NCBI RefSeq assembly: GCF_000524195.1
Contig: NW_020170415.1
Coordinates: forward strand, 1 to 64,000
Reading direction: 5' to 3'
DNA length: 64,000 nt
Source: Echinococcus granulosus
Taxonomy: Eukaryota; Platyhelminthes; Cestoda; Cyclophyllidea; Taeniidae
Shown one piece after another: positions 25,735-37,363 of the stretch; the stretch's first letter is position 1; each line of letters starts with the position of its first letter. The notes under the pieces were generated by a model, which saw only the letters and a list, made by a program, of their open reading frames with translations, had not been told where the DNA came from and searched no databases. The translations under genes and the position numbers were made by a program.

Positions 25735-25860
25735 CTCAGCTGGGTAGCATGGCCTCCAGGCCATGCCATTAGCCCGTCAGCCCTTCTGTAGGCTAGTATT
25801 ATGGTTCTTGACATGCTGGTGTGACTTTTCGCGACTTCAAGGAAAATTTTCGGTCCTACA
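25735..25860 (-). mobile_element. Partial LTR-like copy of the TRIM-like repeat
   Basis: The minus strand carries the middle of the unit (CTGAAG-like start region, GGGCTGACGGGCTAATGGC, GGCCTGGAGGCCATGC). The 3' third is missing or too diverged to recognise. Confidence 0.5.
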
Positions 25861-27190
25861 CAAGCAAACATAATTTACAAATAACTATGTGACATTCAAA
25901 GGACGTAGGATATATTTTAGGCACCCTTGCAAACTCCACTTTAAAGAAGTCATCAGAATCATTCAGGAACCCTGAAATCGTCATGCTGTGGCCTTGGACA
26001 CTAAAAAATACGGCGTAACTGTCCACGTTCACCACTGTCCGCAGACATGATTTCATCGCTTAGCGAGGCGTTAGATTATTTTCTAACCCCGAGTACAGCA
26101 ATCAGGCCTACGGGATACTTTATTTCTTTTAGCTTTACCTTTGATCCGAATTAATTTCCATGTTGGAGGGTAAAAATCCTTGAACAAAACAATTAAGTAT
26201 TAGGAATCATAAATGCTTTTACCGCTCTGTATGAACAGCAACTATTTGGGTATCGCACCTAACTCATTGAACATTACGGTTGAGTTTGAAAGGGAGCGTT
26301 AGGCATTTAGTTTAATTTTCTACAAAGAAAACTATGAACTATGTAAGAGACGATTTGTGTGGGTGCGTTTCATACTAATGAAAGCGATGGGACGTAATAT
26401 AGATCCAGTTAGCCAAGCGAATGCACCACTACCTAAAAGTAGTCATCCAAACTCTGATGAAGGCATTCCCCAAAACATTTTCATGCTACCGAAGGATTTT
26501 GTTCGGTAGTGTTTGGATAGTAACTGTAGTGTACACAGACACCTCGCTGAAAGCTAGCTGCCTCAATTGTGCACACGACTAGGCAGACCCTTTTGGTTTC
26601 CCCCAATCTGGCTTCCACGCCAATAGCTGAGAATTCCCTCAGATGTGCACCTTCTTGCTCTTAAGTGGTGTTGTCAAATGACCTGGTGTCTATACAAGCT
26701 TAATCAGTTCAAATCCTGACATCTCTAATTCGCTGATAGGCTAGAACAAATTTGCACTTAGATTCAGTTCCACATAAACACTTTTGCAATCAGTGTACAA
26801 AGAGCACTGAAACCTTAATTCGGTGCGTGCCAAAAACGATGGATGATGTACGGTGTAGTAATTGCTGGGTGCGTAGCACTCCAAATTAACAGCCGCCTTG
26901 CGTGTCATGGACTGGTAGGGTTCAGCCGCCATTGGTCAAGTTGACGTGATCGAGCCGAGAACGGTAACGACACCACAGTTATTGTTGACCTTTTGCGCAT
27001 ATCAAGTATCACAAGGTAGCATTCCACTGTTGGGATATGAGGCAAGGCATGCTGTCTTGGAAGAGCTAGGTCATAGTACATAATCTTCTGTGACAAGGTT
27101 TTTTGGGCATTAGTTAAATGAAAAAAATTTATAAAGGTATCACGAAGATATGCCAGAAAATAGATGCGCTTTCTACACCTTGATATGTGT
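25861..27190. other. Spacer without a supported gene
   Basis: AT-rich DNA. The open frames present (for example minus 26905-27249) start at non-ATG codons and show no domain or splice-consistent neighbours. Confidence 0.4.
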
Positions 27191-28245
27191 TTACAGCTGC
27201 CTAAGCTTTTCCTGAGCACGAAAGAGGACATAATGCTGGGGTAGAACATGTATCACCGACATTTGGAAGGACAGGGGAGGCTGTACGGCCAGGATACAAT
27301 GGAGGAGTCCTAAGTGACTTATTACCTAAAATTAGAGTTAAATAAACAAAGTATTACATAGTCCCCTCTCCTTTTGAACGTCTTCCTCAGCGTCCCTCTT
27401 GTCCAACCTCCCGTGTCAGCCATCACGTAGTCGGTGCTGTAAGGCAAGCAGCCACGAGCCAAAGGCGACATTCATCGAATTTTTGGGCAACTGAAAGGGC
27501 ACCTGACTGCGACGTCTCCAATCTCTTGCCAGTTCTACTGGATCTGCAGTTTCTTCCAGTTTGAAAGCCGTATTGGGAAAGTGGGAATGTGCAAGACATC
27601 TCGTATGCCCACCTCTAGTCGTGGGAACACTGACCTATAAATGGTCATTTAATAAAGAACGGAGTTGAAGGCAGTTTTGTGTGGATAGTATTCTGCGCCT
27701 ATTCCTTCTTTTCACTTTATTTATAATTCACTGTCTATTCAGGTTCTATCCAGTCAGTAGAGAGGTAGAGTAGGTGCTGCCTGTTCACTTAATTGACAGC
27801 CGCTTAACCAACCTTCCAGTTGGTTCACTACCACTGCTGGCGTCACTTCAATTGTTAACGGCATTCCTGCTAAACACGGTAACAGGATAGTTGCCAAAGA
27901 TTTACATTATTTTTAACCTTTATTTTGGGTCAGCACAAGTTCTCCCATCGGCAGTATATGCATTTCGTACGTCATGATAAGATTTATAGCTTAGTAATAA
28001 AATTCAAGAGCTTGCTTTTGAGAACAGATTCGCTTTGCCATACTACCAGTATGGCACCCAGAGACTTCCCTAAGAATGAAAGAGGGCTCAATAATAGGGC
28101 AGAATATGTATTATTGACGTGGTGAAGAGCTTGGGGTCTATTAGCATGGCCCAGAGGGCAGGCCGCCCAGCAGGGTACAGTGGTGGAGCAACTAAGTGAC
28201 CCCTTGCCAAAACCAAGAGTTATAGAAGCAACCTACGTATTTTAC
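27191..28245 (+). mobile_element. TRIM-like element with two direct LTR-like repeats
   Basis: Two direct repeats, 27191-27358 and about 28048-28245, flank a non-coding interior of about 690 bp. Both repeats carry the family landmarks, a near-TG start and a TATT..ACA end. The interior is homologous to those of the copies at 59158-60198 and 55930-56603: a CTGGATCTG..GTTTC segment, a CCAGTTGGTTCAC..CACTG segment and a TCTCCCATCGGCAG-like segment. No reverse transcriptase, integrase or gag frame exists, so movement would need enzymes from another element. The repeats have diverged from each other, which suggests an old insertion. Confidence 0.65.
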
Positions 28246-28600
28246 AGCTCCCTCCTAGGTGAGCCATTTGATCATCCTCCCACGTCAGCCATCACATCTT
28301 AATCGGTGCCGTAAGAAAGACATCCACGAACTAACCGCATCGGTCATCGAATCGCCATGCAGCCGGGGGATATCTGAACGCAACGTCATTGATCTCTTCT
28401 ATCAACCCCACTGGATCTGGATCTGAAGTTTTGTCCTGTTTGGAAACTGTACTGGAGGAAGGGAGATGTGCTGACCAACATGCATGCCTATAAGAACACT
28501 GACCTAACAGCACTAGTGCGAAAACTCGATGGTTATCTCGCTTTGCACCTTCACTGCAAGAGGCTGCCTGGGCGTAAAAACCATTGTATACATGACAGCT
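28246..28600 (+). mobile_element. Second interior-like segment of the TRIM-like family
   Basis: Directly after the downstream repeat the interior sequence begins again (CATCACATCTTAATCGGTGC, then CCACTGGATCTGGATCTGAAG, then CTGTTTGGAAACTG). It parallels the 5' interior at 27365-27640. The order is therefore LTR-interior-LTR-interior, with no third LTR found before PSMB3. This could come from recombination between two elements or from a tandem insertion. Confidence 0.5.
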
Positions 28601-29160
28601 CTTAACCACGACCTCTTACATGCGATGGAAAGGCTGGTCCTCTTAGAGGTTCATCAACACTGCCACAGAGTGCAACCACTTTCTGAGAAATCCACCCACT
28701 AGAAAATTTTGAAAGAACAATATAAATAAGATGTCTATAACATAAGGTGCTGATAGTGCTACCAATTCTTGGAAATTCACACTTCCCTTTAGGACTACTT
28801 GGGGCAGTGACCAGTGTTTCATTCATGGCAAACTCATTCACCAACTTGCAAAATTGAAGAATCAGCATATGTTAGACACCCACGCTATCATTTTATAAAC
28901 TTCAAACTAAGGCGCCTGATTAAAGTAGCTCGTGTTTTGTAGTTTGTAATATATATTTTATAGAATGGTGTGCATCTAAGATGCCAAAGTTTATTATACG
29001 GGTTTTAGCGCGAATAAAAGGTGTTATCATAGATTTACGCTTTTTACTCCATCTGGCACAAAACAGTAACATATCCACATATCTTAATGGTCGTTCTCGT
29101 TTTTGTTCAAATCCATCAAAGCCATAACACTGAAATCAAAGTCTTTGGCACTGCTTAATA
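28601..29160. other. Spacer and 5' flank of PSMB3
   Basis: I see no separate gene. The stretch becomes AT-rich towards the PSMB3 start. No TATA box was recognised. Confidence 0.4.
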
Positions 29161-30684
29161 ATGGTTGGTCGCCTTCATCCCTTTAAGTCGATGCATACTA
29201 GAGTATTACTACATACAATGGGTCTGCTGTAATTGGAATGAAGGGAAAAGACTGCGTTGCGATTGCGACTGATTTGCGTTTTGGTGTGGGATATCAGACA
29301 ATCGCGACCAATTACCCAAAAGTTGAACAGCTCGGCCCACATCTTTTTGTTGGTTTCCCTGGCTTGGTAACAGACAAGGAAACCGTGTATGTGTATACCT
29401 CTATTTTGCGTCTTTGTTTTTATTCTGTACTAGGGCTATTCCCTGCCCCTGGTCTTCGAACTAATGTATCTGACTTCGGGGATGTGATGCTAACTGTTAG
29501 GCCCCTTGTTCTAGATCTAACATACTTTTTTCATTACGTATGTTACCTTCTAAATTAGTAGCCTTATATCCTTCTTGAGTTTTCTAATTATGATTCTTGC
29601 TTGATAACTGCCATGGGTTTATAACCCAAATATAATCTCACCGTTTCTTTAACACTTTTCATGGTGGCTATACCCTTTATATGTCCAACCCAGAACGTGC
29701 AATTCATTAGCTCATTTTCGTCCTTTTTACTTTTGTAAATTGAGTTACACAATTATTCCTTTAGCAACTAGGTGTCAATGCACATGTTTATAACTAATTA
29801 CTTTTCTCGTGATGGTATCCACCGATAGGTGTCAACGACTCGTATTCCACAAAAATATGTACGAACTTCGTGAAAATCGTCATATCAGGCCGAAAACTCT
29901 TCTCTGTATGCTCGCCAATCTACTCTATGAACGAAGGTACATTTTCCTCATTGTTATCAGGGCATGCTAGGTTTGGTCCTTATTTCGTGGAGCCAGTAGT
30001 CGTTGGTATTGATCCCGTGACTAATGAACCATTTATCGGTGGCATGGACGTGATCGGCTACGCTATGGAAACTGACGAATTTGTTGTTGCTGGGTCTTGT
30101 ACAGAACAGCTGTATGGCATGTGCGAAACGCTATGGGAAAAGGATATGGTAAGCCGTCTTTGAGCCTCTCTGCTTCCCAATTAACTTTTCTGAGTACTGG
30201 ATTTATACGCTTTTATGTGAATGATGCATAATCTGGACACCCGAAATTAAGTGATGCCCCACATTAGCCTATTTGTCACGCCTCTGTCCCAATTGTGTCG
30301 GTACTTCTCTTGGGCCTCTTCGTCGAATGGCTAACCGTTGGGACTTACGTGTAGGCACTGCCTGTGGCTTTGCTTGTGGTTGGCAGCGATACAGCATTAC
30401 AAACTCCCCGCTATTCGTTAAAGATCCACGAACACGGGTGGGTAACCATTTCAGCGTAATTAAGACAACTCAATTTCATCCCCCTACTTTTCGTTTTTTC
30501 CCTAGGATCCTTGTGCGCTGTTTGAGTGTATATCACAGTGCGTCCTAAACGCCATGAACCGCGACTGTATTTCCGGATGGGGAGCGCGCGTCTACCTAAT
30601 GTAGGTTAATTTCCCTCCCCTCTATCAATTTCTAGTGAGAAGGATAGGGTGACCATCACAGACCTTAAAGGGCGCATGGATTGA
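29161..30684 (+). CDS. PSMB3: Proteasome subunit beta type-3
   Basis: Exons 29161-29163 (ATG only), 29202-29386, 29829-29936, 29971-30148, 30506-30600 and 30636-30684 give 205 aa, the same length as human PSMB3. Beta-3 is a non-catalytic subunit of the 20S core beta ring; it has no propeptide and no catalytic Thr1. It begins [20 protein letters not shown], and later blocks match the family: [47 protein letters not shown] and a terminal TLKARMD-like LKGRMD. Introns of 38, 34 and 35 nt are typical of the window. The start codon sits alone before a 38-nt intron, or is donated by a trans-spliced leader to the acceptor at 29201. The gene converges on the tetraspanin gene. Confidence 0.95.
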
Positions 30685-30907
30685 TTTTCCAGGTTGTACT
30701 AAAATCGAAATAAACACTTCAGAAATGTTTCCTACCAAGCTGTTATTTTCCTAAGCCTTCGGCTGCAACCAAATGAGTTTTGCGTGCGTCCCATCTGCCA
30801 TTCATCATTCCCACCCAGTACCAAGACCCCGTAAACCAGACACCCTTCTAGAATGCTTACTTTTCTATTGCTTGTACTGCAACCACAATTAGCCATTAAT
30901 CACACTC

Positions 30908-30913
30908 AATAAA
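30908..30913 (+). terminator. Polyadenylation signal of PSMB3
   Basis: AATAAA lies 224 nt after the PSMB3 stop codon on the coding strand. It sits about 170 bp short of the stop codon of the convergent tetraspanin gene. Confidence 0.5.
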
Positions 30914-31085
30914 GAATTTGCGCTCATTCGCCACATTAAAAAGGTAAGAGAAATCTCTGGATACACCCGAATAGGAGTAAAAATTTTGTGGCAAATCGAA
31001 AGCTCGTCATGTCCGATAAAAACATTGGTGACTGATGTGAATACAGAAAGTATAAAGGCGGGTTGATATCGAAGTGGTGCAAGTG

Positions 31086-32646
31086 CTATCTTTGGGGAAC
31101 CGCAACGTATTCAGATCCAGAGTTGCGTCGAACAACGGTGAAGTAGAATAGCAGTGAAAGAAGAAGACTAATCATCTGTGGCATGAGAACAACGGAGAAA
31201 TGTAATTACGAGATGCACACTCGTTCGATGCTCATAATAAATAGGAACGATCGACAACCTATACCAGGTGATGACAAGAAACTAACCTCACACGAAGCGA
31301 TAGCCAGTACGACTCCCGTGAAGCCTTGAAGACCGCTATTAACTACTGTTGTGGCCCTCTCGTAGCATCCCTGAAAGAGAGCAGACAGGTAACAATTCTA
31401 GCAATCCCCAATTACAAGTACTAAAGCATTAGCGACATCTAGGCGTGTGAGAAGCGCAGGCCATTCAAGCTGTGCTGACAGGCTACAGGACGTAGGAACA
31501 ATCCGGCTGTCATGGCAAGAAGGAAGGTATGACGCGTACCACGGAGTAGGCAGTGGCGTCGCAGACGTCAGTTGGCGACGGGCAACAGGAGAGGGGTAGC
31601 GAGACGTCTCCATAATCCGCGCGTCCTCTCCCACCGCAGCACTCAAGCTAGGGAGGTAACGGTCGACTTACGAAAATAAGTGCGAGGGTGATGCTCAGAG
31701 GAAAAGGTTTAGCCAAGACGAGTCGGTACAGACCAGTTACGATGTGAGACTATTTGGTTTTGTCAAAGGCACATTCCAAGAACTGCTAATACCATGACAT
31801 TAGTATATTTTTGGATACGAGTATCAGAGACCATTGCTTACGAAGGCAACCTGGTAAGTATTGTTTTGCGAAGAGACGACCCTTTTAAATCATGATTAGA
31901 ATATTTTTGTGGAGGCCAAATGCATGAACAAAAACCTACAAAAGACTGGAAGACCTCTCGGTTGACGATTTTCCGGGCCTCGGAACCGGGATCGGACGAT
32001 TTGGTGAACCAGTCATCGATGACAGTCTTGAGAGCTCGTACCACCTTCTCCTCAGCCTAGTAGTGTTCTGATGAGAGGTGTAAATAACAAACCTCCTGAT
32101 GATATAGTATGCTTAAAACTCCTACAGCAGCTTCCACGCATATAACCAATGCCAGGCATGTGCAATAGGTACTGATCAAGCAGGCGGATTCGCGATAGAT
32201 CCCACAGAATCCAAAAATAGCGACAGCAATGGTTGCAGATCCAACAGAGATTAGCACGATTGTTAATATGTGGGTAACGTAAGCAACCCCAGCAACATCA
32301 AATACTGTTTGGACTTCAGGTTCCATGTAAGAAATAACAGATATCCCAACAATTGCCAATCCTATAAGCTGCAGTGCAAAGGGTACCATGAGTTATGAGG
32401 ATGAACTAGGACAAGATAAGAAGGAGCATTAGGTCGAAACCAAGAAAGAGGAACTTGTTAAAATACAGTATTAACTCCGGGTACCCACTAACCTATAAGG
32501 TAAAAACTGCAATGACGCTGCGTACAATAACTGCCAAATGTCAAAACTAGAAGGATAATAGCAAATGTGACGAGGCTCACCATCAAGATAAAGTTTAGGT
32601 TGAAGAGTAGATAAATTTGGCATTTCCGGGAACGGCGAAACCCCAT
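31086..32646 (-). CDS. Tetraspanin
   Basis: Exons 32493-32646, 32093-32361, 31940-32056, 31540-31647, 31287-31370 and 31086-31175 sum to 273 aa in one frame. Tetraspanins organise membrane microdomains; in flatworms they are prominent in the tegument surface (family knowledge). Four membrane segments are visible: [19 protein letters not shown], a short second segment merging into [20 protein letters not shown] with CG and RES following it, [20 protein letters not shown], and the last split over two exons ending FYFTVVRR. The large outer loop has the CCG hallmark (LECCGG), then SCCP, DVC and GC, giving six cysteines. Introns include one of 36 nt. The donor after VFQSF (GTAGGT) was chosen so that the CCG exon follows in phase. 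The specific paralogue cannot be named. Confidence 0.9.
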
Positions 32647-33727
32647 CTCTACAGCACAGGAACCAAACGGCTGAGAAATCGGTGCGATTGATAAATTAGT
32701 TTTTGCAATGAAGCGTCTAAACAAAGAGCTAGTATTTATTATTACATACATCTATGAAAGATTGCAATTGTATGTAGCGAGTAAGGGCCCGATTTGTCTT
32801 CTTAAATACATTTCATTATTAAGCTTTGCAAAAGAATTTTTGAAAGTATACAATAAATGGCCTATTCGCTAAAAACATTACTCACATTTTTAGGCCTAAA
32901 TGCTTTAAATGTACGCAAGTAGTTTAATTACTATTAGCACAATGGACTTAGCTAGGTTGTGGTTTTCTGTGCTAAGCGACGTTGCCCAAATATGCCAAAA
33001 AAACGCAAATTATATGGTAATGTCACTATTTCATTTTGAATAGTGCGTTCAGTTGGTCATGATGTGTTGGAAAAGGGTATTTCGTAGCAGCACTCTTAAA
33101 TTATGAAAGTACTTGTTCATCTCCACTTAAAATCAGTCCATATTTTTGATTCATGTAGAGACGTCGTTCGATGTGGGTGTTTTTATCTATTAGCTCAAAT
33201 TCAAGTCCCCTGCTATTGCCCATTGTAGACTTTTTACTTATTAACTGGGATTAATTGAATTAGGTCACTTTGTAATAAAAGACTGCGCGAAATGTAGGGA
33301 GTTTAATATGCTTGTACTGGTGCACCTAGTGTAACAAGGCGATTAATTTCGTTGAGTCAGAAAGCGTAATTGTGTTGGTGTTAATGATATTGATGCTAAG
33401 CTGAATGCTATGGGAATGAGCGTAGCTTTTCCGTTTCGGCAGTCGGATTGAGTAGACACTTGAGGCTCTGTGCTGATCTGTCACGCTGGTGAGGTGCTGT
33501 TTTCACGTGGCGTGTAAGTCTGTCCCTTGTAGACTAGAGCACCTAGTTTCGCCGGTGGCGACGTCTCTTTCTGTGATGCTCTTTCCAATATGGACATTCT
33601 CTATCGTCTTAAGTGCAAACTAAACTTCCTCATTTCCAAAGAATGTGTTCTTTTTACTGGCATCATTGCCTATCATTACACTTCTCTAATAGTTTTCGCT
33701 GCCTTCATAACTTAGGCAGTAGTAAAA
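32647..33727. other. Spacer between tetraspanin and SIRT2 genes
   Basis: No supported gene. It is the shared 5' flank of two divergently transcribed genes and is AT-rich. An acceptor-like AACTTAG at 33710-33716 lies shortly before the SIRT2 ATG and could serve a 5' UTR intron or a trans-spliced leader. Confidence 0.4.
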
Positions 33728-36500
33728 ATGGCCTTCAGCATGGAATCCCTGAGGCAAGCATTGCACCTCTCCTTTTCCGATGGTCTATTAGAGTCCTTGG
33801 ACCTGGAAGGTTTTGTCGTTGCCGATTTGGTCAATATTAACTAGGTGTCGCTAAATTGATCAAAAGTGGCAAGGTCAGGAATATCATCACTGCTGTAGGT
33901 GCTGGAATCTCTACCTGTAAGTAAAATCAATGCTTTTGTATTAAAACATTATCGAAAACTATTGTTGCTGTTTTCTAAAGCGTTTTTGAGAATTAAGTTT
34001 ATATGCCAGTGCTTAATAATCTGGTGATGTTAACTTTTTTCTGAAAGTTTCACGTTGATCGTGGGCCTCGGTTAAGTGGTGTAGAAAGCCAGTGCCCACG
34101 AGACCGAACACACGGGTTTGCAAACTATCAAGCATCATTTCCTCATAATATATCAAGCTTTCCCCTGGTAAATTCCACGGTCTACACTCAAGTGCAAATA
34201 GTGTTAAAAATATTGTAATGTGTTTTGCAATGCATTTGAGAAGTGACTGAGATTATTTATGTGAAAATACCGGTAGAGCTGACCTGCTTCCATGAGCTCT
34301 GTCTTCCTATTTTTCTTTTTTAAGCTGCTGGGATCCCCGATTTCCGAAGTCCATCTACAGGGATTTACGACAACTTAGAAGAATACCATTTACCTAGCCC
34401 TATGTCAGTTTTCGAACTTAGCTACTTTGAGGTAATGCTAGTTGTTGTCATGCCTTTAAACGTACAGAAAAATCCAAAACCCTTCTTTGAAGTTGCTCGG
34501 CGTCTCTACCGCCCCTATGCCAAGGTTTGATGTCTCGCTTTCTGTCTGACCCTCCTTAGCCCACTACGGCCCACTACTTTATCAAACTCCTGTGTGACAA
34601 GGGCTTACTTTTACGACACTATACCCAGGTGCGTCTGTCCGACAGATTTGGTACGATTTCTACATTTTATCCCCTGCAAATTTCACAGCTAAGGCTGCTC
34701 TCAGCTTTACATTGACTGAGATCAAGTGACACTAAGGCATGCTTCAAATTGTTTCATGGTTGACCTGTGGATCGATACATTTAAAATGTCCATGAGTGCT
34801 GTCCTCGAATACCAGGCGTGTCTTCTAGGATGTTGCACATCTTTTTGGCTCGATTTTTGGAATCACCTTGGTTAAAACGACTGGCGCATTTATGGTTGAT
34901 ATAATGACGGTAACGTACTTATAACTTTGAATATCTTGGTTTTTAGGCTTAGCTTCGCTAGAAGCGAATACACGCACTTCATTGCCCAACTTCAATTCAT
35001 TCTACATGTCGTACTATCCGTAACTTCTTACTTCTGATCGGGTAGTGTAGTAAAAGCTAAAGGCAACCTTCCTTCAGCTCTTTGTGCCTGAAATGTGTCA
35101 TCTTTACTTGTATACTCTTCCTGCTCCACTTAAATTCCAGAATGTGGATCAGCTAGAGCGTATATCAGGTCTTCCGGAGGATAAAATGGTGGAAGCGCAT
35201 GGATCCTTCCATACCGGCCACTGTCTCGAGTGCCATAAGGAGTATCCATTCGAGTTCTTCAAAGGTACCATAGTAGTCGTTATCGGAGCAGTTCATCCGC
35301 TAAATTTATAGGCAAAATTCTGGCCAAGGAAGTGCCCAAATGCACTGAGGCGAATTGTGACGGGGTAGTGAAACCCGGTAGGCTCTCTATTTGGTTTCCT
35401 TTACTTGTCCTTCGTAGATGTTGTGTTCTTTGGTGAGGGACTTCCATCGAAATTTACACGTGGAGTCAAACGGGTAAGCTGTTTGTAGAGTCAATGGCTC
35501 GACAACCATACTGCTTACACTGGCTATTTAAGTAGTATATCCTGCTTGTGCAAATCTTTCCGGTCTATAGCGTTTTGAACAAACAAAAGTTTCGGTCACT
35601 AATATTTGTATTAGCTGTTGCCTGAATGTTCCCCACCATGCTTACATTTTGTTTAATTTATAGTAACCCTCTGTTTGCTTTAATAAACTTAGAAACGGCC
35701 TAATTTTTTAGGAAGTAGAGGTTGGTCAAAGGTTTTTTTGCCCTCCCTCCAGGACTTCCCGAAATGCGATCTTCTGATAATAATGGGAACCTCACTGCAA
35801 GTACTTCCATTTTCTGGCATCGTCAACTGCACTAAACGCGGAGTTCCACGTCTCTACATCAACCGTGAATACACGGACGGTTCAACTTCGGTGAGTTAGA
35901 CTTTGGTGCTTTCCAGTACTCTGCATCTTTCTCCGTAACTTGGCAATTTTCGATTGCGTACGTTCGCCTTTTTTGCCTGGTTGAAAAAGCGGCACTTAAT
36001 TTTTCATTTTTTCACCGCACTGGTTGTTGCCGCTGACGATGCTACAAGGGTTTTGTTTCTTTCATCATGAAATGGCTGGTCGCTGGATTTCGTGCCAAAC
36101 CACTTCAGTGGGGCCAGCCGGGCAACAAAACGGACGTTTTCGTTAAGGGTGACGCCGATGGCATATGTCTTCGATTTGCCGACTTACTCGAGTGGAAGGT
36201 AGGGCCTCTTCAACACTGTTGCTACTTCTATGTATTTCTTTCCACAGCCTAGCTTGGCCTGATGCTATATGCATTTGTCTGTCATTGAACGGTCATATCA
36301 CGTTAGGATAATGAGGTATCTGACTCGTAGTGATCGATCCCCTTGGTAGCGAACTTGTTAACCCTTTCTATCCTCTCCGCCCTTCCGTTGTTTATCCGCT
36401 TGCTTCATCCTCTTGTTAGGATGATCTGTTGCGGATTCAGTCTACCAGGAATGCTGAACTGGATCGAGAGTTCGAAGAAGAACGGAAATCCTCACGTTGA
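33728..36500 (+). CDS. SIRT2: NAD-dependent deacetylase, SIRT2 type
   Basis: Eleven exons: 33728-33809, 33845-33916, 34325-34431, 34468-34524, 34560-34628, 35141-35264, 35312-35377, 35418-35473, 35753-35890, 36049-36198 and 36420-36500, giving 333 aa in frame. SIRT2 removes acetyl and acyl groups from lysines of tubulin, histones and metabolic proteins using NAD. Visible motifs are [19 protein letters not shown] (NAD binding), [12 protein letters not shown] (usually QNID), catalytic His149 in VEAHGSF, a zinc site with CLEC and [18 protein letters not shown] and [10 protein letters not shown]. The [10 protein letters not shown] region and an acidic, unstructured C-terminus match SIRT2 rather than SIRT1 or SIRT3. 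Five introns are 35-47 nt. The N-terminal extension with the mammalian nuclear export signal is short or missing. Confidence 0.95.
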
Positions 36501-36699
36501 CTTCCAGTTTTTCACATGGATATCAGGCAAAAACAATTTCTCACCTCTCATTTGGCTTCTCATCGCTTTTTTACATGACCGCACATCATATTCTCTTTTT
36601 TTTTAAACTGTAACTCGTACCTTTTGGCAAATGCTCTTGTGTAGATCCACTTTTTGCTCAAAAATGGTAGATGGCTATTTACTGACGGCTTGTATTGTT

Positions 36700-36705
36700 A
36701 ATAAA
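36700..36705 (+). terminator. Polyadenylation signal of SIRT2 gene
   Basis: AATAAA on the coding strand 200 nt after the stop codon. Confidence 0.5.
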
Positions 36706-36950
36706 ATATTTGTACTCAGGTGTGGTTGCAGCTGCTCATCATCCGTCAAATACTAATGACTATTGAATTACCTGCGGTTGTGTTTGTGATCCAAGATTTG
36801 GTAGCTTTAAGCCCTCGAGAGTGTAAATCATTTGCGACTCTCAAAGCTCCACCATGGCGACATGCTATCCTCAACAAATCAAAAGTAGAATCATTGAAGT
36901 GCTGGGGGGCCATGCATTTTGCTATTTTTTAAATCAGAGTATTTGTTACC

Positions 36951-37363
36951 TTAACCAAAATAAGGAAAACCGAGCTTCACCCATGTTTTTCTTGCTGGCT
37001 TGGCATCTGCATGCGGTGTAATGGTGATCTCTGCAACCCGTTTTATGTCATTCTCATTCAGACCTCCGTTAGTCAAGATGCAGCAGTGAAGGTTAGCGTC
37101 ATTGGGAAAACTGACCCTCAATGACACCGTACCAGCGATACCGTCAATCACTCTTGTACGTTTTTCGACCCTCAATTTGTCTTAATTAGTGCAGAAGAAG
37201 GTGTCAATTAAGAGCAATCGCTTGGAGCTTATTTAGACCTTACCCAAACTTGTTGAATCAAGGGGAGGCGCTGGCGACTCACGTCGTTCAATGACACCAT
37301 GCGCTGTAGAAGAGGGTTGCCAAGAACGGGAGCGGCGCATCGTGTCTTTGTGCTAGGTGGCAT
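36951..37363 (-). CDS. Possible small gene, function unknown
   Basis: Two coding-looking blocks lie on the minus strand. The upstream one starts at ATG 37363 (MPPSTKTRCAAPVLGNPLLQ) and reaches good donors at GTGAGT or GTAAGG. The downstream one is an open frame to a stop at 36951, with DGIAGTVSLRVSFPNDANL and LNENDIKRVAEITITPHAD. No pair of splice sites I tried joins them in phase. They may belong to different transcripts, or one may be a chance frame. I do not recognise either sequence. Confidence 0.2.

Noticed and set aside
31838..31865. 9-nt microexon (VAF) in the tetraspanin gene
   Set aside because: The preceding exon has a strong GTAGGT donor after VFQSF that joins the CCG exon directly in phase, so no microexon is needed.
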